Shown here: in pieces, positions 1 to 13,200 of the stretch | Position numbering within the stretch: the first letter of the stretch is position 1 | Layout of the letters: each line of letters begins with the position of its first letter | DNA from: Dipylidium caninum | Lineage: Eukaryota; Platyhelminthes; Cestoda; Cyclophyllidea; Dipylidiidae | DNA: 64,000 nt | Direction: 5' to 3' | NCBI GenBank assembly: GCA_017562135.1 | Contig: QEYB01001250.1 | Span: forward strand, 1 to 64,000 | Position numbers and translations under genes: made by a program | The notes under the pieces: generated by a model | Databases searched by the model: none | The model's input: only the letters and a program-made list of their open reading frames with translations | What the model was told of the DNA's origin: nothing

Positions 1-2031
1 AAAGAGAGATATGTTTTTTGTTAATGAATGCATTCTCCAAGCCACACGTTCTCTGATCCAGCTAATGAAGGCTACGCAGCTCTCAGTGTGTATCTAACCT
101 CTATGTCCTGAGTGCTGCGACAAGTTGTCCTATCTTAATTTTTATCCTGTTTAACTCCTAAGTACTACATTTTTGTTTGAGGAATGTTGGTCATGTAAAT
201 GAGAAATTATTTAAATTATGCTTTTTGTGAGGTTTCGGAAATAATTCTGGTAATTATAGTATTTTTTTTTTGTTTGTGGGCATATTCGGTCTTGCTATTG
301 AAATGATATGTACTGTCTCGAGTATTGGAACATTCTCCCACGAGAACGTTTTAATTAGTTATTCTCGTGTTCTCCCACACGCAAAGCACTTATTCTCCTT
401 AACGGGTAAGGAATCTACCTGGGGTAAAAACAATGTGGAAGAGGACAGGAGAGGAGGGAAATTCAATTCAAGTTCAAATCCACACTTTTTATATGCTCAC
501 CAAAATTCCAGCTCTGAGAAACCGTAGACCTCGAGTCTGTGCATAAACAGGGGAATCATAGTGGGGGTTTCATTTTCCCAGCTATCGCGTGGCTAACACT
601 GTTCGCGAAGAGGGGAGAAGTTTATGTTAACTCTATGGAAAAGATCCCTAAATTCACCTATCTCATTCTTCAGGCATTGTGCGTCGATTAACGTTTTTTC
701 TAAGTGGTCGACATCACAACCGTAATTGAAGCATAAAATCCAACAAAAACTTAATCCCTTATTCCAAAACCGCCGAAGCTGTTCGTACTTTCAATTCTTA
801 AGGCCGCCCACTCGTATTTGTTAAAGTCACGATGATGTGAGAGTTTTATAAGAGGACGAGACTCCATGAGCCCTAAGCCGCGCTACTCTAACTAGGCACA
901 TTTTACGGTACCGCTCGGAATCCGAGATGTTGTTCACGAGACGAACGATAGGCGAGCTGTTTCTCCTCACTCCGCAGCCAACTGGGCCATCCCATTTCCT
1001 TAGTCTACTTGAAAGTATCATCAAAGTGACATGTAGCTCTTGCGGGTTTGTCAGTTGCAATCACCTTTCAGATACGCTACTAAATATTCGCCTTCAACAT
1101 CGTTGGCATCTGTCACTTCTTGGGAAAAACCGTTATTGTTAACACAATATCTTCCAAGTCCTTGCCTTCAATCGTTGCAGTTTCCTTTACCTAAGAGAAC
1201 TGTGTAGTTTCAGGAGAAGAAATTCAACCATTGTGGAAAGGACACCGATTAATGGCATGCTTAATTCCCCAAGGAAGAAGTTCGAAGTAGTACTTCCGAC
1301 CCCATTTGACAAATATGTCGGTTTTATAGAACCCCATGAGAAAAATTTTGTTGTAGATTTGCACTAAAGCTGTTAAGATTTTTCAAAATGCAGAATTCAT
1401 TAAGTGCTTTGGAATGAGCGCCCTAACCTTACGAAGAAGCTGTGCCCTGCATACTACATTTTTTAAAGAGTGGAAACGTGGTTAGCAAAAGAGAATATTA
1501 AGGTAGAAATACCCATGATCGGATGCTTGGACCCTCGTTGTTGTGATACTAGCTATCAGAAAATGTATGTCTTCAAGTCTGATTACGATAACAAGACGAT
1601 AATGGAAAGAAAACCCGACAAATTTGGTGAATCTGTTTGGTGATCCGTGAAGAAGCCTTCAGGAGATAAAAGTGCTGAGTGAAAAATAGCAGTATTTCAC
1701 CGAAATACGTAGAACTCTTAGCGCAATATAAACAGAGAAATACGCAATTGGCGGTGTTCACCAATCCTCGTCCACACGGAAGCTGCACCAATGGACGCGC
1801 TGTCAGCTGTTTGTGTGGCCACCGGCCTGTCCAATTGCGTGACAATGAGCAGGCTCGCATATGCGGTCCTCCGGATCACATCGTCATAGACTATGCTCGT
1901 GTAAACCCACCAGCCACAAGGTTATTAACTTGTTCGCTACACTGTTCCCGTGTACATACATTAATTTCATTCTCACTTGTATGGGTGCAAGTAATAAGGA
2001 AAGTTTGTAACCATACACACACATACCCACA
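1..2031. other. Intergenic sequence upstream of the tolloid gene
   Basis: No coding exon, RNA gene or mobile element is recognised here. The open frames are short, unrelated to known families and lack plausible splice signals at their ends. The sequence just before 2032 has CA-rich simple sequence (about 2013-2030) but no convincing TATA box, so the promoter of the next gene cannot be placed. Confidence 0.5.
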
Positions 2032-5000
2032 ATGCATCGAACTGCTAGGAATCATTTTATCTCACCATCCGCCTTCATCTTTTACCTTCTTCTAATAACA
2101 ATATCCCAGTCACTCAGTCAATATACTTCGTCTGAGAATGGAAAATTTGCCAATATTTCGAGTCCAACTAATGGGAGCTTTCTGGTGTCATTCGTTGACT
2201 CCATTGTGGAGTTCACGCCGGAAAAGAGTCTCGAGGAAATATACCCCACTAGCAAGTATTTGGATCCGTGTAAAGCAAGTAAGTCCCATCCTTAGCTTAT
2301 CCACTAAATTTCCTTTCGTAAAGCCTACTACCTTCTGTTTGACACTTATGTTTATCGAATAGTCCGTAAAGTTTATTCATCGTAGCCCTTCCCATTTTTA
2401 CGAGACCAAGTAAGTGTTCTCAAGTTCTGTTAAACAAAGTTGCGCTGGTTCTTAGTGGTCATGTAACCTTCCGTGAATGGGAAGCTAAATTGTGACAAAA
2501 AAGGCCAGTTCGACAAAACAGTATTAGTGCAACACTTTGTCTAGTTCCTAGGAAACGAGGCCACCTCGAATAGCGCATCTGCATTCTTTTTTGTGTTTTT
2601 AAGCATACTTTCAGCACGCAGGCTGGCTAAAAGTGCATAATTGCATCTGGCTGTTAGAGTAATTTGATAGTGAATGTCGTCTGGACCTTCTTCATCCACG
2701 AGCGCTAAGCTATCACTCCATCCGTTTGGCCTTCCGGTCATGTGAGGGGTTGTGCGGTCCCGCCTTAGTTGATTCTCAGGGTTGAGTGTTCTGAACTGTT
2801 GGTATTTGGGATTTGCTAAGCCTTACCGCAAGGCCCTTTTCAGTTTGGTCATATTGTTATAAACTGCACAACGTCTCACTCCTTCTCTCTCCCCATACAA
2901 ATACGACTTCCTCTCCCCGCCTCAAGTATGCGTGAACCCAATTGTTTGTTAGTACTGAACAATGCACTTGCGACTGCTAAATCATTCCCTCTGCAGTGCT
3001 AATTAGCGGGTCGCTGGAACCCAGGGTCTGCGCGTACTAGATTTGTACCAGTTTCTCGACGTGAACATTCTAATAATTCGAAAATTCTATCACAACATAG
3101 ATCGAAAGTCACGATGAGGCTTCGCAGTACTTCACCTGACTTATTTGCACGAGAGTAGAGTAAACTCCAAGGAGGTTACTCGGGCGTATCGGCGGACTAA
3201 GTAGGTTTAAGATGGTCACAAAGCTACATCGGCATAGCTCGATCATTCTTCTTTGACCTCATGTCCTCCTATTAAAACGCAAACGGAGTAAAGTTTTCCC
3301 CTTAAAACGAAATTCCTCTCGTTGGGAAACCTAATAACATCCGAAGACGAAAGTTTATCTAGGCTCATACAAGTGGCAATGAACAGAAGAGTGAATTTCT
3401 CGAGTGTTTGTTATTCGTGCGAATACTACCTGCCGACAGAAGCCGGTGAAATCTTATACTTATGTAGCTCCTTTTTATTGCAATCTTGAGGACGCGGTAT
3501 ACAATTTTCTCTCAAACAAAGCCTGCCGACCAGGCGTGTGGGCAGGCGGTTAGACGGAAAAGCGGACAGGTACTAAGACAGAAAAAATAGAACTTGGCAT
3601 AGTGGTTTGGAGGTCTGGGCACAATTTATCACAAAGACAGTTGGACCCACTTCGCAGTCACGTCTGTCGAGCTTTTGTGGCCTCTATTTCAGCCCAAAAA
3701 AGTGGATAAAAGATGCAATATGTTAGCCTTCTCCCTTTGACAGCTCCCAGCCTCGGCTGGGACGAAGAGAGCAGGTGAAGCCTTTCAAGGTGCCTGGGCG
3801 GTAGATTCACCACAACTTCATGTCACGCAAATAAAATTTATATAAATAAAACAGGTTATGCGAGTGCCAAACTGCAACATGTTACTCGAGTTGTAGTAAT
3901 CTCACTTTCACTTAATTTTTTAAAAAACAATTCCCAACTAATCTTTATGGAATCATTTAAAAACTTGCACAGTAACACCAAGTTTACGTGAAACAACATG
4001 GAAAAGGATGCGAGATTCATTCTTAAAAGTTCGGTGAACTTTTTTCAGACAATGAAAGTTAGCTCGGTCACGAATTTAAATAGACACTATACTCAATGCG
4101 GAGATATTTTTGCCCTGACGGATGGCTCGGTGCCACCTCTTCCACTTGTCCGCCTTAGAGCGGGTGGCATTTTTGTCCACGTACCTACAGACACGCACAC
4201 ACCCATCCTACAGCAGAACAGAATAACAAAAAATGGCGAACTACACTCCATACATAACGCGTTGGCTGTCCAAAACTCTCCAGGGAACCATCGTGGCATG
4301 CAAGCGAATTGCTCTTCTTTATTCTCGAAGCCTGAAAATTGGGAGAACTTTTGTGGTACTCTGGTTCTTTTCAATATTTAGTATTATTACAGGCAGAAAG
4401 GTTTCAGCAGAATCTTAAACGCAATCTGGTGATTATAGACAGCCTTTTCGTAATTACGTAAGTGATCATTTAGGGAACTAGCGGATTGAAGAAGGTGAGG
4501 TTTCGTTATTGCCTCTAGTTTGAAAAATTCATAGTTCGCAGTTGTGACGTTGTGGAATCTTTTTTTGGAGTAGTTTTGGGGCTTGAAAGGTCTAATCTAT
4601 GCTTTGGTGAATTTCACCACAACCATCGATAGCCTGCGAACTGTCGTCAGCTATGGTTTTCACTTTGTGGTCAGAAGAATACGAGATAACCTACCTGAGG
4701 TTAATCCTAACACCTTCACACCTTCTACCACTTGACGCAAAAGCCTTTTATTCTTATCTAACTGTCCTTATCGTGGAGTTTGGTATGAAGAAGCACCAAA
4801 AATTAGGAGAAAATTGTAGAATTGTCCTGGATGCTTCTACCTCCCTGGATAGATTCATTTTACTGGTTACGAACTGTTTTAGCCCCGTACGTTTGATTGT
4901 GTGAAATCAGTAACAGGGTGAAAATATTAATCTCTCTTCGGTGGCTAAGTAAACCGTCCCGGTAGTCCCGTAAGTTACAAAGCAAGTGAACACCTCGGCG

Positions 5001-7222
5001 GTTCCTTCATCCCGCATATCGACCTAATCCACACCACTGAATTCACTCCGTCGCTGAAGATCCACAAGTGCCATTTCACCAATTTAATTAATATTAATGC
5101 TACATAGGATGGATCTTTCCCCCAAACGCTCCCTTTCGTCAAGATGATTAATGACAATTTGAGGTGTTCTCAGCAATTTTCTTCATGCCGCAAGTATTCA
5201 TATTTAACCGGTTTCCCAGTGTTATTTTTCACCTCTCATTGTCCGTCGTCTGTCGGTTGGAAGTAACCATTGTGAACATTCGTCCTTTTATTAAACGCCC
5301 TCGATACATACATTTGGACATACTTCATTTGGTGTAAATAACCCCTCAGGCGTTGAGAGTATATTTGTATTGTGGTGTAATTCCTCCCACCTATCAACCA
5401 TCTCTGTTTACCCAAACGCATGGAACTACAGATAATAAACTCGATGAAGTGGAACTAACTTTCGAGTGCACTGTTCACGCGGCTATCTGTCAAAAACATA
5501 GATGCCAAGGAAATCATAGTTCAGGACATATGAAAAATTGGTACTTGCGCATAAATTAATTTCGAATACTTTTTCTTCCGCTTCAATATTGAAAAAGGAC
5601 TTATTCTACTAGACTTTTCATACTTTTCATCGGTGTCTCATCGTTTTAGGTATAAAATCTGTACATCAATCGTTTGACCTTAAGGTGTTAATCTACAAGG
5701 AAATAAAATCGTACTCTTCTAGTGCATGCAGAAGTCGGAAAAAACAGTTTTCATGTTTACGTCCAACGCCTAGGACAAAATACGGGATAATTTTGCCACT
5801 TCCACAACTACCTAAATGAGAACACTTGCAGAAATCGCAAATAAGGAGGCTTTAAACTTAAATGCAGTAGGGGTAAGTGAGCTGCCTAAAACACAACACA
5901 TCATGCTGGCTGGCTACCCGACTAGCTAGTCATGGTGACCTAGCGTGACCTCAACGGAATGTCCAAATTCTCTTGACGAATTTAATGTTCTTGCCTCAAT
6001 CGAGACGACCATGAGCAATTAAACCAAAATTCTGTGTCCATGGCTCCAGCACATTTTTATGTGTCCAGACTGATTTGTGATTAAATCTTGATTCGAAGAC
6101 CCTATTCCACACGCTCTCGGGGTTCTACAGCAGCCCCTAACCTCCCCCTCATGGAAGGCATAAACTAACTTTAAGTGATGGGTGCACGAAATCCAAGTCT
6201 CCTCATCTCTGGGTCCATCAAGAGGGAATTGCCTTCATATAGATGGGTAATGATCCTCTCTCTTTGCACATCGTCTCCCTATTCCAACATAGGTGGTTAT
6301 TCGGGAGATATCGCACTATCAGATGCTGAGGCAGACAAAATGATTGAGCGTTACGGGAGCGTTGCCCAAAGGCCCATTCAACAGTGGATTGAGCATGTGG
6401 AAAAATATGAGATTCTTCCTGACAACCCAATTGCAAAGGCAAATACTGAACTTAAAACAGGCACCGGAAGTGGCATTGACATCTGGTAAGTCGTTCAATT
6501 CTCAATAAATGTGATATCAGAAGCATGTTTTATGGAAATTGATGTTGAAACTCATAACAAGCTTAATGATAATTGGAGAATCGGTATTTACACCGAATTT
6601 AATAGTTACAGATTTCTTGTAACTGGGTAACAACTCAAGTAAACTAGTTTGAATTGTCCAGACTCCTGCCCGATGCTGACAGGATTTGCAAGATTGCTAA
6701 GCATTACTGAAGGTCTAGACGAAGGGTTGTGCAAAGGTTTAAACCGTCTTTTGTTCACTAGGCCTTCTACTCAAAAGCCCCCTCACTTAGCGCCTAACTC
6801 GCAGGAGAAGAAAAAGAAGGGGCTGAACCGACGCCAACAAGAACGACGTCGTCGATTCCGTCGGAGGCGCCGGAAGAATCGAAGAGAGATGGTGGCCCAC
6901 GATGCTCCAATAAGTCAAGAAGGGTATCTTTATCGACTGAAACAAATCGCAGAGCGTCAGAAGAATCTCCACGCTAAACTTGCCAAGCTGTCACGTAGGC
7001 AACAAAACATACTTGAGCGAGTGATTCAGTCTAAAGATGTAAAGCCGGATTTTCGAAAGGCTAGACGTACCATACGACTTGGCGAGTCGGCTGACAGGCT
7101 ACAGCCGAGTGTAGCAGAGGAGGACAGGCCCAAACGCCGTGTTCGACGAGCTGCAACTGCGTACAAGTCAAGAACCTGGCCCTACGGTGTTATTCCCTAT
7201 GTAATCCAGGCGAACTTTACGA
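2032..7222 (+). other. Tolloid signal peptide, prodomain and furin site (exons 1-3)
   Basis: The start ATG at 2032 is followed within about 30 residues by a hydrophobic secretion signal ([10 protein letters not shown]). The motif YLDPCKA at the end of exon 1 and GDIAL in exon 2 match the DPCKA...GDIAL segment of BMP1 prodomains. Exon 3 is unusually basic: about residues 166-188 (6820-6890) include [14 protein letters not shown]. Residues about 268-275 (RPKRRVRR, 7126-7149) form a proprotein-convertase site directly before the protease domain. The exon 3 acceptor is placed at 6762 after a pyrimidine-rich tract (CTTTTGTTCACTAG) because it keeps phase and completes a Trp codon. An in-frame acceptor at 6702 would add 20 residues. 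Confidence 0.8.
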
Positions 7223-10200
7223 GTAAGTCTGCATGTCTGAGTGCTTCTTTCCGCACGAAATGTCCGGTCTTGTATAAACAGTCCCAGCGACTGTCCGATA
7301 ATTGTGCCCTTCCGGTGTGTGTTGCTGCCACGTCTTAACCACGCAGCAGCCGTTGTGAATGTTACTTGCCACTGTGCATTACTCTCCACACTGCAAGCAA
7401 AGCTAGGTATGGAATAGTCCGATAAGGTCTAATAGGGCACTCTGTGATAACACGTTACTCTCTTTCAACAAGGCGAGTAGGGAACAAGTTTCTCTTCAAA
7501 GAATTATACCGACTTTATTGAAATAAACAGGATTCGCGGGATAGAGTGTTGATACTATCATCTTCACTCACCTTAACATGATGGCAATTTACCATGGCAT
7601 AGTTCTTGTCGACAGCTGATATTACATTCTGGCTTCTTTCCACGGTCATGCATAAATGCGTAAGGAGACCCGGCATCGACATCATTACAAACAACACGAA
7701 TTGCTAAATCAGCTCTAAAATTCCTTGACAATCATAAAATATATGACTTTTATATATATATCAGTGGAGTAGGAGTGCTTGTAGCCAAAGTTTTGGAGTT
7801 AAATTTGGCAGATTTATGGTTTCTAAACTCAAATATTACTGAGTTTCCCCATCCCATGAAATACAAATGTACCATCAAAAGATACACCTGCAAATGGGGA
7901 TAAGACCGGTTGCTACATCTGGCCACCGTCCTCTTGGAATGAACTATAGACGAAATTTTGTGACAGTGACTGTTACAAGAGATTAGCAAAACATTTTATC
8001 CGGATGTGTTCTGTACACATCTACACAAGTGCACACCTTAGCGATAAAAACGCCCTCACCTGTTTTGCCCTGATGATTTTGTGAATTCTAAACATGGGTT
8101 TGAGCTGAACCGGGTGCGTTACCATCCTGACGTCATCCAAAATGTCGTCGGATTTTCATAAACGATGTCAAAATTAATCAAATCTATCTTCCAATTCTTT
8201 GTCCGGTGCTTATGTGTATTACAATTGGGCTAACTTGGTTGTTCGGTCAACCCTTCGAGGTAATTTCCGAGTTGAATTCAAACCCTTAGCCTAAATGGGA
8301 ATGAAAATTGCAGCCTAGGGCACCTTTCTACTCCTAGTCAAAACTAATCATTGGGACTGCAAGTCACAACTTGTACTGACGTTATATTCACCGTGTAGAA
8401 TTTGCGTTCAGGAGTCCGATGAACTGAACCACCTTTGATGTGTTTACTAAGTTGAGGTCATTTTCAGTCGACTTAACTGTCTACAACTCGATTTTATTTA
8501 AAACTTAACTTAGGTGATGATGCCGTCGAAAATACAGTCGTAGGAATTCGTGTGAGTTTATGGATATGTGAAAAAATTTGCACTCTTCGGCGAGTGTATG
8601 GCATACGTTTTTATTCTTTTTGAGACATTCATTGTGGATGTATATTAAGTACGCTAACCTGAGGTAGTTTGTTAGAAAAACCCGAGATAATCCCAATTAT
8701 TAAGGTATGCATTAAGGAGGATTGTTGAAATCACAGGATAGATTACTACACTCTCCAAATGCTATCATATTACGAAAAGGAGAGGTCAGACTTGAAACAA
8801 TTTGACAATTTTAGGTGAGACCAAAGCCACCATAATGAAAGCCATGCGACACTGGGAGAACCACACATGCCTGAGTTTCGTGGAACGTGAACCACAACAC
8901 AAATCCTATATCATCTTCACTGTTAAACCATGCGGGTGAGTTTTGAAGTCAAATTTGCTCAAGAGATTTTTGCCACTAGCAGATATTTTTAATAAAGAGT
9001 TTCGGAAAAATCCACATGTTTCGCCATCAAAGCTGACATGCTTGACTGACAGTGACTCGACCCTAAGGTCCAAGTGACAGGTAGACCGGTGCCCCAGAAC
9101 CTCTCCATCTCGGCTTGGATATTGAAGGGCATATGTCAAATTTGAAGAGATCAAAAGATTAAGGAGGAAAACAGTGTTAATTTGAAACTTTCTTTCCTTT
9201 TTCTAGTAAATAAAACATTAGCGCTATTGGCACATGAGTCATCGGGAGTATTCAGAGCCGTGGCGACCTTGTTTAGAGAGAAAAATGGCGGAAAAAGTGT
9301 TTTTTAACTCGAGATTTGCTTCCTTCTTCAGATGCTGCTCCTATGTCGGCCGTCGAAGTGAGGATGAGCCGCAGGCAATTTCAATTGGCAAGAATTGTGA
9401 CAAAAAGGGCATTGTTATTCACGAATTGGGCCATGTAATTGGCTTTTGGCATGAACACACAAGACCCGATAGAGATGGTGAGGTGGATTTTTGCAGTTCT
9501 TAATGCTCTCCTTTGTCACTTGACACACCGCTCCACCTTCTTTCAATCTACAAAGTTTAATTGGCGTTTTATCAGATATCTGCTCCGAGGGAGACATTTC
9601 CCAGTTTCTATGGCGCTCACCTTGGTAGACTTGGAGACTTTCTTAATTCCTGCGTTTGCACCTGCTCCTTATCCCATTGACTTTTATTCCCTTGTCACCA
9701 AGACGCCACGTTCGATGAAGTTTTTTATTTTAGACCATCAGGAAGTGTGTTCATGCCTTTCACAGCTATTAGGGCAGCACATTCATTTCCAGCTCCCTGT
9801 AAGTGGAACTTTTTGACAAAGTCTATTAGAGATATCATTATTCTAACGAAGAGATGCTAAGTCTCTTTAAAGCAAATTTTACCCGAATAAAGCAAGATTT
9901 CCGCTTCTTTCTGATAGATGAAAAACACGTAAGCCAAATATATTTTGGATCACACAATTTCAGGATATAATTTTCAGGAGTGCTTGTTAGCACCAGAAAT
10001 ATTGGTTTAGTCTGCCCAGATTTAATGAAACATTATTGTTTGCTTAATTTGTCAAAAGTCTGCAAGAACGCTGCCTGTACTAATCGTCCTAGGGTGGGCA
10101 GATGTAAAGACTTTTTCCAGTCAGCATTAACTGATCGCCTAAACCTGACCCACCGGTCATCGCAACTCGTGGGACTAAAAGGCAATAATTTCAACACGCA

Positions 10201-13200
10201 TTTGTCAGAAATAGAAAAAAATTATGGAGTTCATGGCTGCAGTCTCTGGTGGATATTTCCTCGAGCATAACAACTGACTTTCATATAAAACTACACCTGT
10301 GCGGGTAGAGTTGCGCCACACACTTCTGGCCTACGAGTTCCCCTACGGCATTCTTCAGACACTGATTTTTTCTTTCGATTATGATCACAGTTACCGAGAT
10401 GAAGAATCATTTGAAAGCCTTCAAATATCCATTCGATAACGGTAGCTTGGGCCTCCGGATTTCCTCTAACGATGTGAGCATCAGGTTTCCAATTAGACTG
10501 TCTTCTAATTCCAGTTAGTACAACGTAATAAGTAAGCTTAATTTGTAGGTGAAAACTGTGCTTCGTTTCGTCTGCACTATATGAACAACTCATAATGTCG
10601 CAATAGTGGGCTATAAGCTATGAAGAACGTTCTAGTAATAGCATGATTAATTTAACCACAGCCAGTCAAATGGGCCTATTCTGTATGGCCTAGCGACAAT
10701 TGTCTTCCCACTTGTGCCCCCGGCTCACCAGTAAACATCACGAACGTCATAAATCCCACCGACACTGGAATAAACAAATTCCCAAGGCGCTCTAAACTTT
10801 GTCTTTCATGTATTATTTTTCAAGACCACGTAGAGATTCTATTGGAGAACGTTGTGGAGGGACAGGATTTCAATTTTAAGAAAATGGACTCCGGTGAAGT
10901 GAATTCTCTTCGGGAGCCCTACGACTACAGTTCCATTATGCATTATGCGAAAGGAACTTTCGCGAAAGCGAATAAAGATGAGACAATCCGGCCCAAAGCC
11001 TGCTGTCCTCGACCCCCCATCGGTCAGCGTATTCAACTAAGTCCCGGTGACGTTCGCCAAACTAATAAGCTCTACGGATGTCCATGTAAGTCTTCAGGGT
11101 AAACTGTCAGAAGAGTATGATCTGCGTCATAAAATGATTCTTAAAGAAGGCAACTTCTTCCTATTTGGACGATCGGATTGGCAAAGTGGAACTAAAACGG
11201 CAAATGACCAACCACAAAAAGGATGTCATTCACTCACCAATTAATCAACAGTGATTTGCTTTTCTGGTATTATCGAAATCATAGGTCTCTGAATCACGGG
11301 ATATTTTGCGCTATTTTTCTGTATATTTAAATGAAATACGACCAGATCCCGTTACTCTTCGTTTTCCGCTAAAGTGACTGGACGGTTTTGCACAATTTCA
11401 GCTTCACAGGTCCGCCATAACCTCTTTTGTTCAAATAAAAAAATTGAATTCCGAGACTACTTGGAACAACGGCACCCTCAAAGCCAGTTTCGGAAGAAAA
11501 GTCCGGTCCTTATAGGCATAAACGCGAATTTTCATCACTATTCCCACTACCTTGTACATTTTCACCTTTATTCCGAATTTTTAGGACTTTAAAATCTACG
11601 AACCTAAATGACAACTAAAGCGACATAGAAAGTTCTGAAAAGGTTTTTAACATATCAAATTGCCAGTGGAAGATTTGTTACATAACATTTCAATATATCA
11701 GTGAATTTTATTTTTCTATACCGGAATTGTTATACCACGGAATATAAGCGGACTCTTGACTCAATATCCACACCATAACCTTCGCCGTTATTTGAAGTAA
11801 GAAACTTTCTAAAACTTGGCACGTAAATATCTGTGTTGTTCATTAGAATTTAACTGTAGCTGTTAATAAACTCGGAATAGAGATCCCTTGCCTTTTAGCC
11901 TGCGGCCGAACTTTGATGGAGCCATCAGGTACATTTGCTTCGCCACAGATGTCTTGGGTCGTTCACAATAGCCACGACTACCACACCGCCTCCGTACCTG
12001 ACATTGATTTCAGTTCTCCCGACATCCTCACCGACCCCGCCTCCTTCTACCACCCCCTGACACACGAACTCCCCACTGCCCACCGCCTTTCTGGGATGGT
12101 TGGTGATCACCGGGGTCGTATGGTGTCCGATGACAGCCGGTGGGCAAAATTTGCCTCAATTGCGGCAAAATTGCAAGACCAAAGTGGTAGTGCTTCTGAA
12201 TCCAATGCCCCTTCGCCTCTGGAATTCGCCTCTGCAGGACCGCTTTTCTGCCAGTGGAGGATTATCGGTGCCATGGGGGAACGAATCCACCTCAATTTCA
12301 CTTACCTGGACATTTTTCAACAACACGATGAATTGAAGTCAGTGGGAGGAAGTAGCGGGCTTGCATTAAGTCGAGGATCTTCCCAATTGGCTTGCATAAA
12401 CGATTACGTGGAGATTCGAGATGGATACTATTCCGGATCCCCATTAATAGGTAGGTAATTTTTGCACTGAAACTTTGTTCTTAGGGAGGTATTGTGGAAA
12501 AACCCTTCCCCCGATGATAATCTCCACTAAGTCCCGATTGTGGATAGAATATAGGCGATCTTCTGGCTCTCTGAGCACAGGATTTGTGGCAGAATATCAA
12601 GGTAAGGAGATGAATAAATGTGATATGATGCTCCTAGCCGTCTGCGGCGGCGAAATTGTACAAGAGGAGGGCGTTATCACAAGTCCAAGCTACCCTGAAT
12701 TCTATAAGCCCAACAAGGAGTGCGTATGGAAGATTGTTGTTCCAAGTGGCTTCTCGGTGGCTTTAACATTCCAATCTTTCGATGTAAGTGTTGTACTCAC
12801 GAAATCCTCTAACTACCGAAAATTCGACTATTCACGTAGGCTCTAGTGGAGGACAACCGTCTAAGGAAAGTGCCAAGTTCTTGTTAATAGTATAACTGAG
12901 TGGTCTGATGGCCTCGTTGATGCCTTCGGCACTGTTGACTTTCGCCTGTAAGGCCATCTCATCTGGCTAATTTCTCCTTCAATGGGGAATTAATTGTTTT
13001 CTCCCTCCTTCCTCCCCCCCCCCCCTCCGCTAAACCATTCCGTTCTCATTGAGTGGACGCTGACGACCCATTTTGGTGTTGTCATGGCTGGTGTCAGAAG
13101 TTTTATAGATAAAGTGAAATTTTCCATGCATTAAAGCAAAATTTGCGTATACGCGTTCCACTAAAAGGACGTTTGTCCGATCGTCTCCCGAATAGGGTTA

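Noticed and set aside
2541..2741. Short minus-strand open frame in tolloid intron 1
   Set aside because: No domain, no splice support, and intron 1 shows no other gene-like signal.
13010..13026. Poly-C tract in tolloid intron 9
   Set aside because: Simple homopolymer with no sign of function.
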